A stretch of DNA of 64,000 nucleotides from Yunchengibacter salinarum (lineage in GTDB: Bacteria; Pseudomonadota; Alphaproteobacteria; Sphingomonadales; Kordiimonadaceae). This document shows positions 7,366 through 15,742 of this stretch, piece by piece. The stretch's first letter is position 1; each line of letters opens with the position of its first letter. The DNA is taken from contig NZ_JBBJLN010000004.1 in NCBI RefSeq assembly GCF_037658235.1, forward strand, positions 1 through 64,000, in the 5' to 3' direction. The notes under the pieces were generated by a model. It worked only from the letters and a program-made list of their open reading frames with translations. It had not been told where the DNA came from and did no database searches. The position numbers and the translations under genes were made by a program.

Positions 7366-7989
7366 ATGCCCCAGCCGCGTCGCCCGGCGGAACCGGCACG
7401 CTCGCTGGCGTCACTCGCCGCCGAGGTGCGGGCGTGCACCCACTGCGCCGCGGATTTGCCGCTGGGCCCGCGCCCCGTGATACAGGTGGGGTCGCGGGCG
7501 CGGATACTGGTGGCGGGGCAGGCGCCGGGCACCCGTGTTCATGCCAGCGGCCTGCCGTTCGATGATCCGTCCGGCGATCTGCTCAGGCACTGGATGGGGA
7601 TTGACCGGAAGGTGTTTTACGATCCGGGCCGCATCAATATCATTCCCATGGGGTTCTGCTATCCGGGCCGCGGCGGGGGCGGTGATCTGCCACCTCATCC
7701 CGCCTGTCGGGCGCTGTGGCACGACCGGCTGATGGCCACATTGCCGAAGCAGGCCCTGATACTGGCCATAGGGGCCTATGCACAGGCCTATCATCTCGGC
7801 CCCGCGCGTGGCCGCACATTGGCGGATACGGTGCAGAACTGGCGCAGCCATCTGGCCAATGGTATCCTGCCCATGCCGCACCCGTCGCCGCGCAACAGGC
7901 TATGGCTGAAACGAAATCGCTTTTTCGAAGAAGAAGTGGTACCTGTTCTTCAGCAAAAGGTAGCGTCAGTGCTGTATCCCAGCCCATGA
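7366..7989 (+). CDS. Uracil-DNA glycosylase family protein (family 4/5-like)
   Basis: The product has 207 residues from the ATG at 7366; an in-frame ATG at 7348 overlapping the preceding stop is the alternative. Family motifs are the water-activating loop GQAPG at 51-55 with downstream G-L-P-F-D-D, and HPSPRN at 172-177, the minor-groove loop. The enzyme should excise uracil from DNA as the first step of base-excision repair. Cysteines CTHC near the N-terminus plus one in GFCYPG and one in PACRAL could supply the four ligands of the Fe-S cluster common in this superfamily, but spacing alone does not prove this. It lies 8 bases after the CobT-like gene and probably shares its transcript. Confidence 0.82.
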   Translation: MPQPRRPAEPARSLASLAAEVRACTHCAADLPLGPRPVIQVGSRARILVAGQAPGTRVHASGLPFDDPSGDLLRHWMGIDRKVFYDPGRINIIPMGFCYPGRGGGGDLPPHPACRALWHDRLMATLPKQALILAIGAYAQAYHLGPARGRTLADTVQNWRSHLANGILPMPHPSPRNRLWLKRNRFFEEEVVPVLQQKVASVLYPSP

Positions 7990-8009
7990 CCCGGTGAGAG
8001 GACCCGCCC

Positions 8010-9365
8010 ATGGCGCGCATTTTCAGACATTATGTGGCCGGATCGAAGCTGCTTCTCGTTTCCGGGGATATGGCTCTGGTGGGGCTGGCCACGGTTCTGG
8101 CAACCCATTGGCGGCACGATTTCGCGGCGCTGGCCCCGCCGGAGCCCGGCTATCTGGCCCTGTCGTCCCTGTTGGCAGCCATTGTAATGGGCGCCGGGCT
8201 TGTGGCGGTTGGTGCCTATGAACCCACCACACTGGCGGATCGACGCCAGCATATGCTGAGGGTGTTGGTGGGGCTTTTCGGGGGGCTGGTGATCCTTTCG
8301 GCCATGCTGTTCCTGATGCCGGGTCTGCCATTGTGGCGTTCGGTGATGGCGTTGATGCTGGTGCTGGTTCTGCCCATGATGGTTGTCTGGCGCTGGCTGG
8401 CGCTGGGGCTGTTGCGCAGCCGCCGGATCAGCCAGAAAGTGCTGTTGCTGGGGGAGAGCGGCGGCGTGGATATGGTGCGGACCCTGCTTGAGGCTGGCGG
8501 CAGGCGGCCCCTTGGCATGATACTGGCCCGCCATATACCCGAAGACCCCGGCCCGGCGGCCATTCAGGACGCGCTGGCCAGCGGCGTGCATGTGATTGTG
8601 GTGGCGCGCGGTGCCGTGCTGGGGGGCGAGACGCTGCACAGCCTGATTCAGTGCCGCCTGAAGGGCGTGGCGGTGCTGGATGCCCTGTCCTTTGTGGAGC
8701 GGATCGGCGGGCGCGTTCTGGTCAATGATCTGGACAGCGACTGGCTGCTGATGAGCGATGGCTTTCAGGGCGGCACGCTGCCGGAGCGGCTGGTCAAACG
8801 GGGCGGCGATGTGGTGGTGTCGCTGTTGTTTCTGGTGCTGACCTCGCCGATCTTTGCGCTGGCGGCGCTTGCCGTCGGGCTGAGCAGCAAGGGGCCGGTC
8901 TTTTATCGGCAGGCGCGGATCGGCCGCGGCGGTGTGCCGTTCAACCTGTTGAAATTCCGTTCCATGGTGATGGATGCGGAAAAGACGGGGGAACGCTGGG
9001 CCGACGAGGGCGATCCGCGTGTCACGCCGGTGGGGCGGATCATCCGCACCCTGCGGATCGATGAATTTCCGCAGGCGCTGAATGTGCTGGCCGGGCAGAT
9101 GAGTTTTGTGGGGCCGCGCCCGGAACGGCCCGGTTTTGTGCGTGAATTGTCGGGGGCGATCCCGTTCTATGATGAGCGCCACACCATGAAACCGGGAATT
9201 ACCGGCTGGGCGCAAATCAGTTATCCTTATGGTGCTTCTGTTGAAGACGCACGCCGAAAACTTGAGTATGATCTTTATTATGTGAAGAATTATTCGGTGT
9301 TTCTTGATGTGTTGATCCTGTTGCAAACCATCCGGGTAATTCTGTTTCCCGGTGGTGCCCGTTAA
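8010..9365 (+). CDS. XrtA-system undecaprenyl-phosphate sugar transferase (TIGR03013-type priming glycosyltransferase)
   Basis: The product has 451 residues. The N-terminal half has four hydrophobic segments (within about 10-140) and a Rossmann-like nucleotide-binding region (KVLLLGESGG). The C-terminal bacterial sugar-transferase domain spans about 265-450, with a membrane-inserting helix after KRGGD, the K-F-R-S-M motif, the D-E-F-P-Q-A-L-N motif and W-A-Q-I-S-Y near the end. It should load the first sugar phosphate onto undecaprenyl phosphate at the inner membrane, starting the repeat unit. This architecture is typical of the EpsB-like protein of exosortase A clusters, and the gene opens that cluster. 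GAGAGGA precedes the ATG. Confidence 0.92.
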   Translation: MARIFRHYVAGSKLLLVSGDMALVGLATVLATHWRHDFAALAPPEPGYLALSSLLAAIVMGAGLVAVGAYEPTTLADRRQHMLRVLVGLFGGLVILSAMLFLMPGLPLWRSVMALMLVLVLPMMVVWRWLALGLLRSRRISQKVLLLGESGGVDMVRTLLEAGGRRPLGMILARHIPEDPGPAAIQDALASGVHVIVVARGAVLGGETLHSLIQCRLKGVAVLDALSFVERIGGRVLVNDLDSDWLLMSDGFQGGTLPERLVKRGGDVVVSLLFLVLTSPIFALAALAVGLSSKGPVFYRQARIGRGGVPFNLLKFRSMVMDAEKTGERWADEGDPRVTPVGRIIRTLRIDEFPQALNVLAGQMSFVGPRPERPGFVRELSGAIPFYDERHTMKPGITGWAQISYPYGASVEDARRKLEYDLYYVKNYSVFLDVLILLQTIRVILFPGGAR

Positions 9366-9381
9366 TAAAGGGGAGTCACCC

Positions 9382-12237
9382 GTGCCGTTTCCTGATGCGT
9401 TCCGACCGGCCACGAAAAGCGCCCGGCGCCGCCATATCATGGCCGCCGGTCTGGCGGGCGCCCTGCTGAACAGCCTTGTGTTCATGCCGCTGCCGGCACA
9501 CGGGCAGGACGGGCCGGAGCTGGCTTCCGTACGCACCCTGATCGAGCAGGAACAATACCAACAGGCGGTGGAGCGGCTCAGTGCCCTTCAGGCGCGGGGC
9601 GATGCGGGGTGGCGGGCCTATCTGTTGCTGGCCGAGGCGCATGTGGGCAATGGTGCCGGGGTGGCGGCGGAAGCCGCTGTGGACCGGGCCCGAAAGCTGG
9701 GCGCGGATTATGCGGGGTCGGCGCTGGTCTATGCCAGATCCCTGCTGGTTCAAGGCCAATACCGGGCCGCGCTCGATGCCATGCAGGGGGTCAATCTGTC
9801 CGCTGAGGACGCCGTGACCAGGCAGGTGGTGCGCGGGGATGCCCTGTTTGCCCTTGGCCGGCTGGATGCGGCGTCGGATGCCTATGAAACCGCGCGGGCT
9901 GCTGACGATACGCGTTATGAACCCTGGTTGGGGCTGGCCCGGATCGCCCTGCAGAGCGGCGACCTGGCAAAGGCGGATCGATGGGCCACCGGAGCGCTTG
10001 AGCGCAACCCGGATCAGACCATGGTGACCTATACCAAGGGTCTGATCGCCCGGTATCAGGGCGACACCAATGAGGCCCGCGATCTTTTCGAACAGGCCCT
10101 CTCGCAGGAGGAGAGCAATCACCTGGCCCGGCTGGAACTGGCGGCCCTGATGGTGGATGCGGGCGAGACCGGCGCGGCCCAGGCGCAGTTGCAGCGGGTA
10201 CGGGCGGCCATGCCGAACCATCCCATGGCGCTGTATCTGGCCGCCGTGGTGAAGGCCCGCGCCGGGGATTTCGAGGACGCCAACAGCCTGCTGCTGCGCA
10301 CGCGCGGCCTGACAGACCGGTATCTTCCGGCGCTTTATGTGCAGGGGCTGGTATCCTATCAGATCGGCAATCACCTGGATGCCGTGACCCGGCTGCGGCG
10401 GGTGCTGTCGGCCCGGCCCGGTAACCGTCCGGCGCGCTTGACGCTGGCGGCGGCGGAGCTGAAAAGCGGTCAGGCGGCCCGTGCGCTCGGTACGATAGAG
10501 CCGCTTCTGGAAGGGGACGATCCCCGCGCGCTGGCGATTGCCGCGTCCGCCGCCATGGCCGCCGGGGACCGGGAGCGGGGCCGTGCCTATTATGACCGCC
10601 TGCCATCCGGTGCGGGGGGGACGGAAGAAACCGTGGCCGTGGAGCGGGCCATCAATCAGGCGCTGGCGGCCTTTGTGGCCGGGCGGCCCGATGAGGCCCG
10701 CGACCGCCTTGCCCATCTTTCCGGTGGCGGGGAAGGGGTGGCCAGAAGCCGCAATATCCGCGCTTTGGGGCTGTTGGCGAGTATGCAGTTGCGCGGTGGC
10801 GATCTGGAAGGGGCCGCGGACAGTGCCCGCCGCCTGATCGCCGTGGCGCCCGATCGGGCGCTGGGCCACAACATGCTTGGAACCGTGTTTTACCGCCAGG
10901 AAAAATTCGATCAGGCGTTTAAGGAATTCGACCAGGCTGTTGATATGAAATCAGATTACGATTCCGCGCGCCGCAATCGCGCGCTGGCGGCGCTAGCGCT
11001 TGACCGGTTCCAGATCGCGGCGGATGACCTGATCCGTCTGTTGTCCGGGTCGCCGGGGGACAACCGGGCGAAGGCGCTTCTGGGCCGGGCGCTGATGGGG
11101 CTTGACCGGGCGGGGGAGGCCGCTGGCTATTTCGGCGAAGCCTTGCGCGCCATGCCGGATCAGACCCCCTTGCGGCTGGATTATGCGGAAAGCCTGGCCG
11201 CCGCGGGCCGAACCGCCGAAGCGGTGGACCAGATTCGCCGTCTGCGGCGTGAAGCCTCTGGCAATCCCGCGTCTCTTGCCCGTCTGGGGCGGCTTTTGAT
11301 GGATATTGGGCAGCCGCGGGCGGCCAGCAGCCTGTTCGCCCGTGTGGTGGCCTTTGATCCCGCGAACGGGCAGGCCAATCTGGACCACGGCCTGGCATTG
11401 TATCGCGCCGGTCTGCACACCGGTGCCCGGCAGGCTTTTGGTCGGGCGGAAAAACACCTGGACGGTCGTGCGCGCATGGAAGCGCGCTGGTTGCTGTTTG
11501 CCTCGGATGTGGCGGCGGGCCGGGCCGACGATGCCCTGACCCGGCTGGCGGAACTGGACCCCGACAGCCGCCCGGAGGATGTATCTCGCGCGCTGGTGGG
11601 GCGGGCCTATCTTGCGGGTGGGCAGCCGGAAAAGGCGGTGGATCATCTTGAAGGCGCCATCGCCCGCGCGGACGGGCCGCGCCTGCGCCGGACACTGGCG
11701 GATGCCCATATGGCCCTGGGCCGCGCCGAGGCCGCGCGGGAAACCCTGGAAGCCTATCTGAAAGCGGGCGGCGAGGACCGCGAACTCAGGGTGCATCTGG
11801 CGGAACTGTATGAACAGGCAGACCAGCACCGGGATGCGGCGCGGCATTATTTCGCTATTCTGCAAAAGGGAGTTGCCGATGCCCGGCTGACCGCGAAACT
11901 GGCCCGTGCCTATCTGGAAATCGGTGACCGGGACAGCGTGCCCCTGGCGGAGCGGGCTTATTTGATGCTGCCGGATGATCCGTTCATTCTCGACACCTAT
12001 GGCTGGGTGAAGCTACAGGCGGCGCGGGATGTGGAAACGGCCCTGCCAGCGCTGGAAAAGGCTGCCCGGCGCGCCCCCAGCGATCCGTTGGTGCGGTATC
12101 ATCTGGGCATGGCCTATCTGGCGGATGGCCAGAGGGATGCTGGCCGCGCGGCCCTGAGCCAGGCATTGTCACTGGACCCGGATTTCGCTGATGCCGATGT
12201 GGCCCGGCGCCAGCTTATTCAATTGTCGGATGACTAG
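9382..12237 (+). CDS. prsT: PEP-CTERM/XrtA system TPR-repeat protein PrsT
   Basis: The product has 951 residues from the GTG at 9382, preceded by AAGGGGAG at a suitable distance; an upstream in-frame GTG at 9352 would overlap the previous gene. After a signal peptide (hydrophobic about 17-37, ending near PAHGQ) the whole chain is tetratricopeptide repeats, more than twenty, with recurring A-L-x-x-A-P/G-x-x and L-A-x-x-Y/L-x-x-x-G patterns. It matches the periplasmic PrsT family (TIGR02917) of exosortase A loci. That family is often lipidated, but no lipobox cysteine is visible here. Likely role: periplasmic scaffold for polysaccharide assembly or export. Confidence 0.9.
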   Translation: MPFPDAFRPATKSARRRHIMAAGLAGALLNSLVFMPLPAHGQDGPELASVRTLIEQEQYQQAVERLSALQARGDAGWRAYLLLAEAHVGNGAGVAAEAAVDRARKLGADYAGSALVYARSLLVQGQYRAALDAMQGVNLSAEDAVTRQVVRGDALFALGRLDAASDAYETARAADDTRYEPWLGLARIALQSGDLAKADRWATGALERNPDQTMVTYTKGLIARYQGDTNEARDLFEQALSQEESNHLARLELAALMVDAGETGAAQAQLQRVRAAMPNHPMALYLAAVVKARAGDFEDANSLLLRTRGLTDRYLPALYVQGLVSYQIGNHLDAVTRLRRVLSARPGNRPARLTLAAAELKSGQAARALGTIEPLLEGDDPRALAIAASAAMAAGDRERGRAYYDRLPSGAGGTEETVAVERAINQALAAFVAGRPDEARDRLAHLSGGGEGVARSRNIRALGLLASMQLRGGDLEGAADSARRLIAVAPDRALGHNMLGTVFYRQEKFDQAFKEFDQAVDMKSDYDSARRNRALAALALDRFQIAADDLIRLLSGSPGDNRAKALLGRALMGLDRAGEAAGYFGEALRAMPDQTPLRLDYAESLAAAGRTAEAVDQIRRLRREASGNPASLARLGRLLMDIGQPRAASSLFARVVAFDPANGQANLDHGLALYRAGLHTGARQAFGRAEKHLDGRARMEARWLLFASDVAAGRADDALTRLAELDPDSRPEDVSRALVGRAYLAGGQPEKAVDHLEGAIARADGPRLRRTLADAHMALGRAEAARETLEAYLKAGGEDRELRVHLAELYEQADQHRDAARHYFAILQKGVADARLTAKLARAYLEIGDRDSVPLAERAYLMLPDDPFILDTYGWVKLQAARDVETALPALEKAARRAPSDPLVRYHLGMAYLADGQRDAGRAALSQALSLDPDFADADVARRQLIQLSDD

Positions 12238-12240
12238 GGC

Positions 12241-13476
12241 GTGCGTATCGTCACCTTTTCCAGCCTGTATCCCAATGCGGCGGAACCTTCGCTGGGGGTG
12301 TTCGTGGAAAACCGCTTGCGCCGACTGGTGCAGGATACGGACGTGACCGCCCGCGTGGTGGCCCCGGTTCCGTGGTTTCCCGTGGCAAGCCCGCTGTTCG
12401 GGCGCTATGGCCGCATGGCGGCGGCCCCCGGTCGGGAGGAACGGCACGGATTGGATGTGCAGCATCCCAGATTTGTGGTTCTTCCACGCGTGGGCATGGG
12501 GCTGACGCCGACCTTTCTGGCCCATGCCGGCCTGAAGGCCGTGCGGCGCTTGCAGGCGGAAGGCTATGTGCCCGACCTTCTGGACAGCCATTACCTGTAT
12601 CCCGACGGGGTGGCCGCGTGTCGGATGGCCTCAAGGCTGAACCTGCCCTTTGTCATGACCGCGCGGGGTAGCGACGTGACCACTATCGCCCGCCATTATC
12701 CACGTGCCCGCGCCCGGATTCTTGCCGCCGCGCAGGCCGCGCACAGGATTATAACGGTTTCCCGCGCTCTGGCGAACGAACTGATGGATATGGGCGTGGC
12801 GGCTGATCGCATCAGTGTTTTGCGCAACGGGGTGGATATCGGGTATTTCCAGCCGCGGGACCGGCTTGCCGTGCGGCGGCGGCTGGCGCTGAAGGGGCAG
12901 GTGCTGTTGTTTGCCGGTTGGCTGATCCCGCGCAAAAGGCCGGACCTGATGCTGGACCTGGCGGAGGCTTTGCCGGATGTGTCCGTCCTTCTGGCCGGGG
13001 ATGGACCTTTGCGTTCCGGTTTGGAGCGGGAGACGGCGCGGCGCGGCTTGCAGAGCCGGGTGCGCTTTCTTGGCCAGCAGCGGCCGGAGGCCATGCCGGA
13101 GCTTTACTCGGCGGCTGATCTGTTGATATTGCCCAGCGAACGGGAAGGCTGGGCCAATGTGCTGCTGGAAGCCATGGCATGTGGCACACCGGTGGTCACC
13201 CGTGATGTGGGCGGCGCCCCGGACCTGATGAAAGACCCGCGCGCCGGGCGCATGGTCGAAGGCCCAGAGGGCGCGCCCCGTAAGGCGCTTGTGGCCCGCC
13301 TGACCGCCGCCGTGCGCGATCTGTTGAGCGACGGCGCCATTGACCGCAAGGCGGTGCGCACCTATGCGGCGGGTTTTGGCTGGTCCCGCATCAGCCGCGC
13401 ACAGGCGGATATTTTTCGGGACGCCATAAACAGGCATGGACAGGAATGCGGATCAGGTGTGGAGACAGTCAAATGA
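12241..13476 (+). CDS. Glycosyltransferase family 4 (GT-B fold)
   Basis: The product has 411 residues from the GTG at 12241, 3 bases after the prsT stop. The N-terminal donor-independent half starts with VTFSSLYPN and carries DSHYLYPDGVAA and TARGSDV. The C-terminal half has the GT4 E-x7-E region, here PSEREGWANVLLEAMACGTPVV (split at the two glutamates), and NGVD for acceptor/donor binding. It should add one sugar to the lipid-linked repeat unit on the cytoplasmic side. Its stop overlaps the next start by 4 bases (ATGA), indicating translational coupling. Donor and acceptor cannot be told from the sequence. Confidence 0.9.
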   Translation: MRIVTFSSLYPNAAEPSLGVFVENRLRRLVQDTDVTARVVAPVPWFPVASPLFGRYGRMAAAPGREERHGLDVQHPRFVVLPRVGMGLTPTFLAHAGLKAVRRLQAEGYVPDLLDSHYLYPDGVAACRMASRLNLPFVMTARGSDVTTIARHYPRARARILAAAQAAHRIITVSRALANELMDMGVAADRISVLRNGVDIGYFQPRDRLAVRRRLALKGQVLLFAGWLIPRKRPDLMLDLAEALPDVSVLLAGDGPLRSGLERETARRGLQSRVRFLGQQRPEAMPELYSAADLLILPSEREGWANVLLEAMACGTPVVTRDVGGAPDLMKDPRAGRMVEGPEGAPRKALVARLTAAVRDLLSDGAIDRKAVRTYAAGFGWSRISRAQADIFRDAINRHGQECGSGVETVK

Positions 13477-14555
13477 GTTGGACCTTGAAGCAGCAGGTGG
13501 GTGAGGGGCGCGTTCTGGTGACCGGCGGGGCTGGTTATATCGGTGGCCAGACCGTGCTTGCCCTGATGGACGCGGGGGTGCCTGTGGCGGTGGTGGATGA
13601 TTTTTCCACCGGTGTGGAGGCGGATTTCCTGTCCGATGTGCCGGTGCTGCGGGCGCGTGTGCAGGACAGCGACCGGCTGAGCGCCTTCATGAAGCGGGAA
13701 AATGTGGTGGCCGTGCTGCACTTCGCGGGCTCCATCCGGGTAGATGAAAGCCTGGAAAACCCGTTGAAATATTACGAGAATAACCTGCTGGGCACCATGG
13801 CCACGCTGCGGGCGGCGGTGGATGCGGGGGTGCGCGCCTGCGTGCTGTCGTCCACCGCAGCGGTGTATGGCGAGCCGGACAGCCCCGTGGTCAACGAGGA
13901 TACCCCCACCCGGCCCATCAACCCCTATGGGCAGAGCAAGCTTCAGGCGGAAGCCTGCCTGTTCGATGCGGGCCGGGCCAGCGATCTGGCCGTCGGGGCG
14001 TTCCGGTATTTCAATGTGGCGGGCGCGGACAAGGAACAGCGCCATGGCCAGTGGCAGGCGGTGCCCAAGCACTTGCTGGGCCGTGCTCTGGCGGCGGGGC
14101 TGGACCTGGCGCCGCCGCTGGATATTTTCGGTGATGATTTCCCCACCCCCGACGGCACGGGCGTGCGGGACTATATTCATGTGATGGATGTGGCCGACGC
14201 CCATCTGGCCTTGCTGGCAGACCTGCTGAAAACGGGTGCGCCGCGTCTGTTCAATCTGGGCTATGGCGCGGGAACATCGGTGCGTGAAGCGGTGGATGCG
14301 GTGGGCACCCTGCTTGGCCGGGCGGTGCCCCACCGGGTTGTGGCCCGCCGCGCCGGTGATCCGGCTTCCGTGATTGCCGATCCGGGTGCCCTGTCGGCGG
14401 CGCTGGGTTGGCAGGGCCGCCATCGCGGGCTGGATGGTATTCTGTCCGACAGCCTGTCCTGGCTGAAGGCAAGTGGCCTGGCCGCCGGATATTGTGACGG
14501 CGAACACGGGGCGAGACAAAACAACGCAGACAGCACGTTGAAAAGTCATGCTTGA
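13473..14555 (+). CDS. galE: UDP-glucose 4-epimerase (GalE-type SDR)
   Basis: The product has 360 residues from the ATG at 13473 (GGAGA upstream, ATGA overlap with the glycosyltransferase). The NAD-binding motif TGGAGYIG is at 17-24, the catalytic serine/threonine lies in SSTAAVYG, and Y152-x3-K156 (YGQSK) completes the extended-SDR active site. It interconverts UDP-hexoses (glucose/galactose or their N-acetyl forms) for polysaccharide building. Position inside the XrtA cluster suggests it supplies a sugar donor for this polymer rather than acting in galactose use. Confidence 0.9.
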   Translation: MSWTLKQQVGEGRVLVTGGAGYIGGQTVLALMDAGVPVAVVDDFSTGVEADFLSDVPVLRARVQDSDRLSAFMKRENVVAVLHFAGSIRVDESLENPLKYYENNLLGTMATLRAAVDAGVRACVLSSTAAVYGEPDSPVVNEDTPTRPINPYGQSKLQAEACLFDAGRASDLAVGAFRYFNVAGADKEQRHGQWQAVPKHLLGRALAAGLDLAPPLDIFGDDFPTPDGTGVRDYIHVMDVADAHLALLADLLKTGAPRLFNLGYGAGTSVREAVDAVGTLLGRAVPHRVVARRAGDPASVIADPGALSAALGWQGRHRGLDGILSDSLSWLKASGLAAGYCDGEHGARQNNADSTLKSHA

Positions 14556-14820
14556 AACCCTTTATTTCGCGTTTTTCTGCTTGGGTATCGTGGCCATCAT
14601 CGCCTGGGGGTTCTTTAAAGATGACATGCGCCGGTTCGAACAAGCCACTGAGAAAAAAGGGTTCCGCCCCCGTGGCTGGCGCCCCGCGAAAGGTGACGAC
14701 CCCGGCAGGGGGCATGGCGGGGGCCATAATGACGACAGGGATCAGGATATGCCCCACAGGGATCAGGCTGTGCCCCCTGACCGCACCGGGGGTGATGGCG
14801 CGGCGGGCGGTCGGCACTAA
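14548..14820 (+). CDS. Small single-pass membrane protein overlapping the end of galE
   Basis: The product would have 90 residues. It has one hydrophobic helix at about residues 4-22 followed by a basic stretch and a hydrophilic Gly/Asp/His/Arg-rich tail. The ATG at 14548 overlaps the galE stop by 8 bases, so translation could be coupled. The hydrophobic N-terminus is not what a random frame in GC-rich DNA would be expected to give, but the low-complexity tail weakens the case. No family is recognised. Confidence 0.45.
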   Translation: MLETLYFAFFCLGIVAIIAWGFFKDDMRRFEQATEKKGFRPRGWRPAKGDDPGRGHGGGHNDDRDQDMPHRDQAVPPDRTGGDGAAGGRH

Positions 14821-14871
14821 TATCACTGAAATATAATGGGAATACCGCTGAAATATCGATGGCCATCATCG

Positions 14872-14900
14872 CTGCGGCGCGACTTTTTCTTAGGCCGCAG
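14872..14900 (+). terminator. Stem-loop between the galE block and the export block (possible attenuator or weak terminator)
   Basis: CTGCGGC at 14872-14878 pairs with GCCGCAG at 14894-14900, followed by GCTTGCTTTTCTG. The T-run is interrupted. The surrounding 175-base gap (14821-14995) is more AT-rich than the genes and is the only sizeable break in the XrtA cluster, so a promoter for the export genes may also lie here. Confidence 0.35.
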
Positions 14901-14995
14901 GCTTGCTTTTCTGTAAAATTCTATTCATTCAGTGGGTAGAGAGTGGCCGCCTTGCTTGGGCGGCCCCCGCGCCAGAAAGGGTGAGGATCGACCTG

Positions 14996-15694
14996 ATGAC
15001 GATGTTTGTAACGGCTGATGGGGCATCCCATCTGGAAACCCGCCAAAGGGAAGCTGGATGGCCGGGTTTTGCGGCTGGCTTCGGGCGATTTTTCCTGGTG
15101 GCGCTGTTGCTGCTGATGGTCGCGGGATGTGGCCGATCGCACCCGGAATTACCTTCGGCGCCCTTCGTGGCGCCTGATGAAGGGCCGGGCCCCAGCTATC
15201 TTGTGGGACCGCTGGATGATCTATCCATCTTTGTCTGGCGTAATCCTGAACTGTCGGTGGGTGTCACCGTTCGACCCGACGGTCGATTGTCCATGCCGCT
15301 GATTGATGACCTGCCCGCGACAGGCAAAACCCCCAGCGAACTGGCCCGCGATATTGAAAGCCGGCTGGGCGATTATTTGCAGCAGCCGATCGTGACAGTG
15401 ATCGTGCAGGGATTTACCGGGCCGTTCAGCCAGCAGGTGCGCGTGGTGGGGGAGGCGGCCAATCCGCAGACCATCCCGTATCGGGCCAACATGACCTTGC
15501 TGGATGTGATGATCGATGTGGGCGGCCTTACGGAATTCGCTGACGGGAACGGTGCCACACTGGTGCGTTTCGAGGACGGCGAGCAGCGGGAATATGGGGT
15601 GAAGATCGACAGCCTGTTGCGGGACGGCAAGATAAACAAGAATGTGAAGATCATGCCAGGCGATGTTCTGATCATTCCCGAAAGCTTCCTGTAA
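14996..15694 (+). CDS. XrtA-system polysaccharide export lipoprotein (Wza/OPX-like, TIGR03027-type)
   Basis: The product has 232 residues from the ATG at 14996 (GAGGA 8 bases upstream). A lipoprotein signal ends with V-A-G-C, lipid cysteine C45. A polysaccharide-biosynthesis/export domain follows (YLVGPLDDLSIFVWRNPEL, VRPDGRLSMPLIDD), then a SLBB-like segment (VRVVGEAANPQTIPY) and a closing PGDVLIIPES. It should sit in the outer-membrane/periplasm side and form part of the export channel for the polymer. The Wzz-type gene begins 48 bases downstream. Confidence 0.9.
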   Translation: MTMFVTADGASHLETRQREAGWPGFAAGFGRFFLVALLLLMVAGCGRSHPELPSAPFVAPDEGPGPSYLVGPLDDLSIFVWRNPELSVGVTVRPDGRLSMPLIDDLPATGKTPSELARDIESRLGDYLQQPIVTVIVQGFTGPFSQQVRVVGEAANPQTIPYRANMTLLDVMIDVGGLTEFADGNGATLVRFEDGEQREYGVKIDSLLRDGKINKNVKIMPGDVLIIPESFL

Positions 15695-15742
15695 GGGAAC
15701 AAGGGTGCGCGTGGTGGCGTGTACCGAAAAGGCGACGGAGTA

